From Acanthopleura granulata (Eukaryota > Mollusca > Polyplacophora > Chitonida > Chitonidae): a DNA stretch of 64,000 nt. Numbering within the stretch: the stretch's first letter is position 1; every line of letters begins with the position of its first letter. Under the pieces are notes generated by a model. It made no database searches and was not told the DNA's origin. It worked only from the letters and a program-made list of their open reading frames with translations. Below, piece by piece: positions 49,101-61,100 of this stretch. The position numbers were made by a program, and so were the translations under genes. Where the stretch lies: the NCBI GenBank assembly GCA_016165875.1, contig JABBOT010000082.1:5011168-5075167 (forward strand). The letters run 5' to 3'.

Positions 49101-52100
49101 GCGGGAACGTCGTGAGGTACAGAAAGTTGCCGAGCAGGTAGGGCCAGGCTTGCCCGACGTGTTTGTGCTTTGTACACCAGGGCTGGTGAGACAAGCCAGA
49201 TACATGAAGTGCATGTGAGGTGATAGTAAGCTAGGGCTAACCTGCTAACTGTACAACGCACCTGTATGTATGCAATTCTAGTTCGCTCAGTTAGAGGTCT
49301 TCAATGCCAGGCGCAGTGTTCAGACACGACTAGAAAACATATTTCCCTTGTATTGTTCGCTATAATGCGCTTCCCACGGTTTCTCTGTTGGTTTGAACAA
49401 TCTACTTATTTCGAAGAACAGGTCATGCCTATATTAACTGATTGATTATATCTGTTATCTGTTTCTCTTTCTCGTTTTTATGCACATCAAATGTGTCTTA
49501 TGTGGCCACCGTATTGGCAAAATGCCGATACAAAATGAAACGCATAATCGTTTACTTCAGTATAAATTCAGTCCTCGTCAAGTGATGTGTTCTTAACAAA
49601 TCCACATAAACTTAAAATGCAGACCGAAAGTGCTTACGTTCAGCTGGGTAATATGAAAAATAAGTTTGGAGACACTTTGCCACGCCTATTAAAATGTTCA
49701 ATAATATTTGACCGTTGATCTTCATAACTACCAAAAGTGTTTGCTGCATATTTAAATTTACAACACACTGAAACACTTGCTACATCCTTTTAAGACTGAA
49801 ATGGTCAGCGCTTTTAAGCCATGCATCCACAAGCTTTACGCCTTACAGAAAGAGCACGAAAACACTCGGAGAGACCGTTTACACGCGGGCAATTAGGAAT
49901 GTCGTTTTGCATAAAGGATATCAACACCATAAAAAATCCTTGAATGGGTACTGTATGACTGTATAATTAAATCCCCGGGGTTTCTTACATGTGAATTACA
50001 GCGGAAAAGTAGTGTATACATAGAAGGAATTGATTGGTTCCTCCAGGGAATATATGTGTCATTATCCTTCCGAACATTCAGCGCCTTAGCCTCATAGCAA
50101 TAGCATTCATCGTTTTGAAAGGGTTTTCATAAGGTCACCGGAAGGTTTTATGCGCCCGATACAGTAATGGATATGAACGACTGTACATTTATACATACAT
50201 ACATGTATGTAAATAAATTCATATGTGTTAACACATCTTCGTTCATAGTCGGTTTTGTACAAGTGAGATATATCCACATAGAAGTCACACAGAATGGCCA
50301 CTGGTGCAGAAAAATTATGTCGGCATTTCGCCAGTCACATACCATATAACTTTCGTGAGGAATGATTGTTCCAGTCGGGGTTTAATGTCTCATTATCGAC
50401 AGTACCGGGCGTGATTCATTCAAATTACGTCTTATAAATTTAGGTCAGTGTGTACGTGACCTACTTGTAACACTGGCACATTACATACACTTTGCAGACG
50501 TGCTCATTTAGTAAGTGTAAAAATAGTATTCGTCTTTGTACAGACGCGCTAAAATGTCATTTTTTACTTAAGACGACAAAGGCCTACACCACGAAGATTA
50601 AAAATATTCTGATACAACTTAAGAATTTGTTTACTTTTCTGAAGATGACCGTAGTCTAATTTACACAATTTGATGGACAGCACCTGAAAACGATCAACTG
50701 TATGAAATGTTCTTATTTATATCAAATGCTTAGAAATAAAAATACACATGTAGCTATTAAAACATTAACTTGCTCATCAAATATAATTTGCGTAGTAACT
50801 ATTATCTTTAACTACTATTTTGTTCCCTGATTATGCTCAGGCCAGGGGGTGTAAGTTGTTACTTCTTGTTAAACACTTACATACAACCCTGAGGTAAATT
50901 GACAAGGGGCTGGATCTCACCGATAACGTGTAGCCATTTTCCAACTAGCTCTGGGTTTCCCCTCTATGATGTAGTTTTTTTATTCTTTTATTCTGTTGTG
51001 CAATATTACACATCAGTATTTATTTGGTTGTTGTTTAACTCCATGTACATTGCTAATGTCACCATAACCGACACAGGAGTAAGAAGCGTCCAAATTACAT
51101 AACTGGACAAATGAACCCCACGATAATTAATAAATATGCTCGAATAAGAAATTCATTTCATTGCTAAAAAGATTACAGCGACTCTCATTCCCATACCTTG
51201 TTAGACTATGGAACATTTGACTTGTAACTTCACACCGCAAACATAACAGCACAGAAAAATGGTAAATTCAATTATTCCCAAGATTATATTTCCACGTACA
51301 CTTTAAGCTCTTTCCCCTCAAATTTCGACTCTTATCACATGTACGCATGTTATATACCGTACTCAGAATAATGCATTGAGTGAAAACATAATAATGTCAA
51401 CTGAATACAGATTTCACAGGCTGCGTGTGACCATTTGCCTTCTGCTTGTCATGCTGCGGTTGCTGCTTTAGTTTTTCTCTTGAAGTTATAGTCTTACATT
51501 GTATACGATGACTTCTTATATGTATGTATTGCAGAGAACAAGAAAGACGACTGCCCTGTACGTCTGTGAGTGAGGGCAGGAATGTACACACTACGACAAC
51601 ACATATGGATCGTGACTTTGGATTTATCAAACTGACTGATCTCCTGAAACGCAACACTTAAACGTGCGGTGTAAAACCATCACTGTGTAAATCGCTAGCC
51701 TTCCTATACTCCTCCACAGGATGCGGCGAACTATACCACGGCTGTTGTAATTCCAGTGTTAAAAAGCCATTCCACACACATAGCATAGAGCTGAAAATGT
51801 CACAACATAAATTGTATAACAGACAGGAAATGCGTTTTATTTTTTCTATCCGTGACAATCTGTCTACACTTTGTACATATCGGTCAACATAGTACAAGGA
51901 CATGACCACCGTTTGTAACGACAAGCTACGATGCGGTGTTGATGTAACGTTGATGTTGACGGCCAGACATGATCTAAGGCAGAAGTGGGCACGTACACCA
52001 GCATCAAATAAATAACAGATCTGAGAATTACAATTGCCTAGGTGACTTCAAGGTACACTGGATGTGTACGTTTGCTAGTGCAGATCAAGCTATCGTCCGC

Positions 52101-55100
52101 AGAGTTGTCACGATAAGCCAATCCCCACTCCATCCCGAGATACGTGTACTCGTAAGATCACATGCACTCATCGCTGTGATAATATCGTTTGTTACCTCAA
52201 CAACAACAACAAGGATAAGAAATCAAACGTTATTTGGTGGGTTAAAAAGATGTTCTGCTGCAACGAAGACGGCTGGTTGTGTTGTCTTTGGAAACATCGA
52301 ACGTCGTTTTAACACACAAAAGGGGAGTAGGTCTTTTTGTTTCTAAATATCCCTTTTAGAGAGAAGTTTGATAATGACTTAAAATGAAAATAGAAGGTAA
52401 ATAAGATTAAAACAGGACAAGTACCAGTGGGGAATAACCATCCCAGTTTAATACGTCACTTATTAAATGTTGACCTAAAAGCTATGTGTCGTTACACCTA
52501 AGTAAGCGTGGCTTAATTCGCATTGATAAACCCTCACTGTACTGTGAATAAAAAAAGTACTCGAGCAACTACATGTAAGTCTGCCAGGCTATTACGACCG
52601 CCCTGGGGGTCAGATCAGGCTGTTAGCGATCTGTTAAGGCCAGGTTGGTCACGTGTGGATTTATAGGTGATTTGGTAGGTGTGAATATGAGGTATGATTG
52701 ATGTCGCCCGGCTGACTCCCCCCTCCCCCCCCCCCACTGGCGTGACCATGTCTGCACGACTTAGTGGACCAGAAAATTGACCAGCTGGAGAAGGATGACG
52801 ACTCCGATCATGGTAGGCCCTAAGTGCATGTTTTAGTGTTAAGGCTTCAAAAGCAACTGTTAAAAGTATAGCCATTTGTAAACACTTCATGAACCCCAGT
52901 TCTAATGCCGTGCAATTCATGACGATATACTGGGTTATACCATCATAACACGTTAACCAGTAAAATATCATGGGTAAAGAAGTGGGCAGTGGGTCCTAAG
53001 ACCGGAGGTATTCAGTTTAGTTCCAGTCTATTTTTTATTTGGGAAGGGGAGAAGAACTGGAGAAATTGGGAGAAAATTATTCATCTGAGGGAAATGAAAC
53101 GCTTTCTTAGCGGAATCGTTAGTTACTCATAAATTTAGATGAGTGCCTGAAGTATTGATGAATTCATTTAGTAGTCACCTGAGGGTGCAAAGTGGCGATA
53201 TGTTACACAATCTTTTGACTGTATTCTACATAGTCGGACCGATTACTTTGGCATGTGCCACATACTGGATATTTGATCTATTTTGTTTTCCTTCCGTCTC
53301 ATACCGCTTAAAACATCAATACGGCTAATTCAATGCAGCGTCGCTAATCTCGTCTGAACATTGCCAACACAGTCAACGTGCTCCCCCACTGTAATACCAT
53401 ACGTGGATAACACCAACGATGACTCTCCGTTTTGAACGCAGTTTTCAGACATCCGCTCTTCCAGGGGTTAGCTTATGCGGAGTATCAACTACAGAGAATG
53501 ACATGTCTGCCAACTTTTAATGTCTTTTAAGGTTTAACTTTTAAGGTGTTTTCATACAGGGAATTCAACCTGCAGTCTTCTGATTTGCGAGACCGATTCT
53601 CTCTTCGTTCAGACGTGGCAGTGGATCCTCGATCATGTGGAAAACCTTACAAAGGTGATTCCTTCTTAGGGGAAGTGACCGAAAAATGTACACACAAGAT
53701 AATTAACATGGAGCTCCGGACCATAAACGGCATTAATCTTCGGCAAATGACCTCTTGACATTCTTTGTTGTTGACAAATATGAGAAATGCTCTCCAAAAT
53801 AGACCTCTGGCCGTGAGGTGATCCCCTATCATAGACGGCTGATGAGAGATACACGGACATATAAATCAACAGGTTAAGAACGGCAGAAATGGCCATGGTG
53901 AAGGCCAAGGGGTAATACTATCTCCCTGAGTTTTTCAATTAAAATGTTCCTACCCACAGATTGATATAGTAGGCAACAGGCTGCACGTCAATAGAGCCTT
54001 TGATCACACACGGTTAAAGGAAAGCTTAGGTTGAAAACAAAAAACAAAAACAAAAAAAACACAACTGACAAACACGTGCAGTCACAGATGCTGAAGGCAA
54101 AATGGCGCTCTACTTAAGTACAATTCAGACGTTAGTTGATACCTAGAAAATCTTTTGATATACACGAAGGGCCTCTCGCTCAATACTGATCCGAATAACT
54201 GCTAATGCCTCTGTGTACACGATAATTCTTCTAATTTTGGGGACAGATATTAGTACTGATGTAAGCAAGGAATTACATTTCCCTCGAAGCTTTTCGGAAA
54301 AGTAAAGATATGGATATGTTTTTAACTAGATGGACTAGACCCATGAGTGAAAAGAAACAGTGTATCCTTGCTATAGTTACATGTATATTGGCTTAAAGGG
54401 GCAGACCAGGTGTCCCCAAATTAAAAAAAAATTCGGGTATACATCTGACCTTTAACACAAGTCTATATGTATCTAGACCTAATATTCGCCATACATGTAT
54501 GCAGGTACCTAGATGGGCATGTTTTCTATATAAACCCTATGAACTGCTCAATTCAATCACAGCAATTGTTTCTGCAATCGCCTCTAATCGACATGCGTCA
54601 TCATCTGCGACAAGGTCAACTCGCTTTCCATCAAGATGAGTCAAGAACAATGAATGGCTGTTTAACCATGTCGCAGCTGCAAATCACTCAGTGAAGTCTG
54701 TCATCGTTTGACAGATTCCACAGCTTAACAGCTCATAAAGCGATTCTACATTACAGAGGTATTCTGTTGAACTCCTAATCTTGCTGTGGGAAATCAACAA
54801 GAGCAGTGCGTGTTTCTACTGTGACGTATAACAGGTACAGGGTTATGATAGACCTGGACCAATTTGGGATTTATTAAATAACATGCAAAACGTGGATGGA
54901 CTTTCAACAATTCTCAAGAGTAAAAGGTCAAGAGACTCTTTTATAACGGTTCTAATGTCACATTTCTCGTTACTTTTTACGGTGAAGACGTCTTGGTGGT
55001 TGGACCGTGAGAGTATGTGATTCACGAGAAAAGTTACGCTTAATCTATTTACGAAGTTTTGCGGCAGTTGGTTACGGGCCGAAACCAGTGAGAAGTCAGA

Positions 55101-58100
55101 TCATGCTGGACGGAGTTTTTCGATGGATAAATGCTTCGAGGAACTGCGTATTTGTAGGCTAACGTCAAATCGGGCAAAGCTGAATGAATCAGCAAATTAA
55201 CAGTATTAGACAAAAAGTATCGGGAAAAATATTTTAGAAAATATTTGGCTAACATACAGTATATCTTTCAGTAGACGATGATTTTAACGTAGCTGGTAAA
55301 ATTAATACGCAATGAACCTTGCAGATGGGTGCCCTTGTAAAAGGCAACCGTTAACCTAGAAAAACATACCCCTGTCCTACATGTATGTTGTGGAGTGGAG
55401 AAGAAATATAATTGTAATCTTAAATAGCAATATTACAGGTGTGCTGGTGGACAAAGCATCCCCGAGGCTATGTCCATTTACATTCTTTCCACGTTACTGT
55501 TTATGAAATGTGATGGCAAAGCAGCATTTAAGTAATTCTAGAACAGTGACGTGTAATAAATTGCTATCAGGATCAATGCCATTTATACCTTACTCTGTTT
55601 AAGCTGCTACTACTTGTGTATTTATCATCAGAAAACCTTAACGGACGTAAATTGACAAGAGGCCACATTTCACGGTTACTTGTGATCATTTGCCAACTGT
55701 CACGCTGTCTTCTCTGCTATGGTTTTACTCCCCAGTTATGTATACCGAGATGCAAGTTCAGCACGCCACAAGCGTCTCTACAAAGACAAGCACTCAGACA
55801 AACAGAGAATTACCTTAGATTGTAAATATCTTCCCCACAACTTGGGGAAACATATTCGAAAGGCAATACATGTAGGTATGCTAACTGAGAACCCCAAATC
55901 CAGGATTTAACCCGTGGCTTTTTGTTTTGAAGTTCAAATTACAGTTCAGGTCTGTTATGTGGTCCACAGACTAAACAAACGTGATTTTGTCCCATGTGTA
56001 GGGTATGGTATATCCTTTACATACATGTACATGTATGTATGCCAAAGCACTACATTTACCATTCCGGTATACGCAATTAGTTCTCGCAAGTCACTAGACG
56101 GGGTCCGTCTCTCCTGTCAGAGGTAATGCCAAATCAATAGTCCACGTCACCTGAACAGAGAGCCAGACAGCCAACGACCTACAGTAATTAGACTTTTACG
56201 CAACTTTTATGGCTATGCTTACGTCAGGTCCAGAAGCGGGTGATTAAATCGTTGGTGGGAGGAAACATTTTAACCTTAAATTAGGTGATGCTTCCGGCGA
56301 GAAGTCGGCCTTGTGTCTTTTTATAGTAATAAATGTTTTTCCATTCTTTACAGAATGTAAATTCTTTGTGTTTAAGTATATTTTTTATGTCAACAAACAC
56401 TGATTGATTGCTTCCTTTAAGTGTTACACAATATTAAAGAGTACTAAATGTGTATACGACGGTTCTCAGGTTGATGAATTCTGGACTAAATCCGGGGAAA
56501 CCACCACCCTCCTACAGGTATTTAATAAATCTCTTGACGCACGGCAGCGGCGGGAGTCTGATGTGTGATTCTGCACAGGTTTATGCTTCGGGTAAATGTC
56601 ACCTCAGAAATGTTACCGCAGGTTATCTGGATTACAATAATATCATGCATTGTCCATGGAAGTATTTAATCGTAAAGCTCTCACTCACATTCAGGTTTCG
56701 TATGTATGACCTAACTTCGTAGCCATACATTTAATAGGTTTTAATAGGCACGAACTGTCCATCTGTAACTGATAACATATCACAATTTCAGCTAGGCAAT
56801 ATGATATAGTAAACCACTGTATTGTGATTGTAAACATTTACATTTTACATATTTCGAAATGTAATTTCCTAAAAATTTGGTTGACAGGAGAGAGGGAAGT
56901 GGGTGCCTCGTTAAGCATAACAGAGGAAAGGGCAAGTGGTAACATTTGTATTTACTCTTCTGCCTGTTTGTTTCATGTGAGTGACTTCAATTAAACATAA
57001 TGTCTTCCAAAAATAATTCAGAAGTTGGTAATCCAAAAGTAACATTGTCATTTATTATGATAAGCATTTAACTGCCAAACGGCACTGAAGACAATCGAGA
57101 AAATAATGTAACGGTATGCTTTAAATTCTCATTATGTCTTCTTATATACGGCTTAAAGATCTTTGGAGCTTAAAGATCTTAAAGATAGTATCTTAAAACA
57201 ATCACTTTGCTTGTAAACGATCTCCTGAAGGCTTGTTCATTACGAGAAGTGCGCATGTCACTGTGACCCACAAGTCGGTATAGATGCAACGGGAGCTATG
57301 TTATGACGCATATGTCAACATTTACACCCAGTTCCCTTTTCCCAGGTGTTACCTCATGTGCAGCGAATCTAGCGTACCAAAAGTATACTGAACCTGACGC
57401 CCACAGATTGTCTCAGTAGCCAAAGCCTCTGTAAATATATCCAATGACCCGCTTAAGTTAGATAGTCGAAGCGACGTTTTTATGTTCCATACAATTAATA
57501 TAGATCGTATTTGTCGTTTTATTGGCACGTACAGTTTGATGCCTACATTCATGCCACAGGAATCTTTTTCAATAATAACAAGGCTTGCAATTATTTTATT
57601 GACATTCTTTACAGCTTATTCAAGGTGATTTGTCGAGCATAGTTTGTCTATCCTCTCGCGTACAGCACAGTTTACTTTTTTATGCTGGAGCTAGCTCTTT
57701 ATGCTGTGTAGTCTTTTGTATTGTAACAAAGGGCGATACAATACATAAACTACAAGACTAGGCCTGGCAGTGAACCAAACAATACATAATCCTATGCCTT
57801 GAGGTGATTCTATACGGATTATATTCTTTCTAATATGCTTACGTCCCTACTGCAGAACGCGCTGGGATCTAATCTCAAATTACCCCTGTCATTTTGCAGG
57901 AATTGTTATGGAAAAAAAATATTTAAGCTTCCAGATTTCTACAGGATATCCACCATCAGTGCGCATTTCAATTAGTAGCATTTGTTGCTTTACTAGAGTT
58001 GAACGTTCAGCATTTTACAAGGCTACTCAATGCATGGTATGATGCTTCCTGCTGCCCTGGCCATTCCTCTACAAACAAATAGCCACAAGATCCAGGGGTA

Positions 58101-61100
58101 TTTTAAGAGGCAATTTCTGTTGTCAGAGGACACGGGCACTGGACCAGTTAAGCGCATTTTTCTGATCGTTGCGTAATTCCGCTTGCATTTTCGTTGCCAT
58201 GGCAACCATCTGGGCAGTGTCACCTCGGGCAGATCCCCTGACGTCTCTCCAGATCTACATATGGGGAACAGAGAGCAGATGCAACAGCCGCGGGGCACTT
58301 AATGAATAACTGATAGTGAAAGATGCACACTTGTGATTTCCGATTCACAAAGGCCCCTATGCCGTCTATATCTCAAAGCACGCCATGACTCTACTTTTCA
58401 GTACCATCTCACCATTGATCTACATATATCCATATTATTGCAACATAGGGAATTATCGACCATGACATTTGGGTTTGGCATCAACACGGGCTTAGTTTTT
58501 CTGTGATTAATTTTACTTTTGACATGTTCTCCATTAACAATGCTATATGATACAGACCAAATAAATAATTAGCGAATGTTCACGATGGTGCCTGCCAACT
58601 TTGGAAGGGCGACGCTTTGTCAAGAATGGAGCAGGTGTGACAAAGACATAACCGGGGCGGACCGAGTACAGGCAATGTAATAGCAATGATGGAAATTGCT
58701 GCATATTAAAGCTTGGGGCGTCAGTACCTTAAGCAAAACAGCGCATCTGTTTTATCCTCCTATGATTCTGAACAATGTTAACAATGGATGGCCATCAATG
58801 CGTCACCCATTTCCATGTTCATGCCCTAGTTCATTTTCGTGTATGTAAATACACCTCTAATATTAAACTCTCGTTTCAGTGATAAAATTAGGTACTTGTG
58901 TTGGTTTAGCTTCCCGATCTTTGACATTACAGATTCATAAGTGGAACCTTTTTTGCCATAATGATAAAACGTTATATATCGGTGAGGTCATATAGGTTAG
59001 AACGTCATTTGGACTTATGCGTGCTTTAGTATGCTAACTTTCTTCAATGTCAGCACTATGGTGAAAAACTATATAGATCTCCAAGCATGTCCACAGCTGC
59101 AATCACTGCTGCATTAATGACTCAACCAACCAGTGGTGACGTAATCTGAGTGCACCTCACAGAACTAGCCTCAATCCGGCTAGTTTCGAATGGGAAGAGC
59201 CTTTTTACAAGCAATAGAACGCCATTTGTACCTGTTTTATTTGTTTACAGGTCTATTCATCGTCTACAAAATACGGTGGCAGAATGAATACTTTGACGAT
59301 ATTCGTGCGTGTTTTTGCCAGAGATATAAAAGCGCACTTGTACATGAAGTTTCAACAGTGCATGATATTCGGGATGGGTGTGGCATCTGAGTAAACTATG
59401 TGAAATAGACAATGGATTGGGCAGAATTAATGATGTAAATCTATTTAAATGAGAGAGATAAACACATGTACAAAGTACGCATGTATTACGTGCAGTACGG
59501 AAGTCGTGCGCTATATCTAGTCGATGGCAGATTAAATGCAAAGCGATGTGACACGGGCCAGTGGCTTCGGCTCACCTGGTGAATTTACAGGTATATCAAC
59601 TGCAGACACGGTTCACTGAGCACATGAGACTTCAGTTGACATAACCGATACATTCGAGAAAAGTCCAGAAAGATCAAGTAAAAATAAACTGTCCAGTGGG
59701 GTCAATTATTCGATAAGCTGTTAACAGCAGCCAAAAGAATATTTCAGTTCTTCTTTTTCGCCTGTATCATTCTGGGACTTTGTTTTTTTTTTCCAGTGGT
59801 GCTCTAATCTGGATGTATGAAACAGATAGTAGAAAACAAAAACAGGTTGAATAAATGCAATGTGATATTGGATAATATTTACGCAACTGATAGTAATGGG
59901 AAGGCGTGTATCAGGGGTTAGCAAAATTTGGGCTATCTTTAAAGTAATGGAGGATTACATTATCAAGAGGCAAATGCATAAGTCATCGGTTTGCCTGGCT
60001 TCCACTGATTTAAATGGACCGACAGCAGTACATAGGGTGTGAAAACAAATAAAGCGAAACAGTGTTATATGTATACCATTAATGTATGTAAACATTTTTT
60101 GTCTCTCGTCTAAACCGTGCAGAAATTACGACACAACCGATAGCCGTATCTATTTAGCTGGGAGGATTAATCGATATATCACTGCAGGGTGTGTTGAGGA
60201 ATTCAGCAGACTGATGGCAATGTATGCTTCTCTCTTCCACCCATCGAGTACAAAGTCAGGTCTAAAAGTTCCATACAAAACCATACATTAGACCTAGAGT
60301 GCCGGTTTTAGATGCCGGGTAGCTGCCAGCCCGACGGAATGCAGGTATCTGGCAGCATTTAGCGAAGGGTGGGGTGATGCAGATGAACAGTGATATCGAT
60401 TGTTAAGCGTCCTAGTGGCCAGCTGCAATTTCATCGAATCAAAGGCACAGATATCTAATTAGTGAACTGTAAAGGGTCTCCCTGTGTCACAACGACCCAG
60501 TTAGCTCTCAAGGGTGTACAGGGAGCAGATTAAGATACTTAGGGTGCAATACAACAACAACAATAGCTTAGCCTAGTGACTACTTCAGAGAATCGGTGAC
60601 ACAGAGGGCCACTTGACACATTATCCTTCACAGCCAGAATGTAAACCATGCCAATGCATAAACTATAAGGCATTCAGCGCACTTCTTTGCACCAGGGTTT
60701 GTACTGGTTAATTGATATACGCATGATGAATACATTAAGTATCGAAAGACATCTGGTTTTCTGACAGGTACTACTGCACTGTCAGCATATCCACACAAAT
60801 TTCTCACAGTTGAAATTTAGAGTAAAGAGTGATGTGTGTCGGACAATTTCGGTGCCTGTTTTATCACATACACATTCTGGGCGTTTTTGTGTTGTGCATT
60901 ACACAAATGGGTTTACTATTATCTGTTAAGATATAACATATACGTCACGTGTTCTAGATAAATCCGAGCGTTCAGCTTTCTACACAATATTTACTTAACA
61001 ACTCACTATAGCGTTCGCAAGGTAAGCAAAGGGCTTCTGATGTTGTCATTAGTACTTAACATTGTCGGGTTATCCGTCATGGTAGTATTGAAGTAGAGCT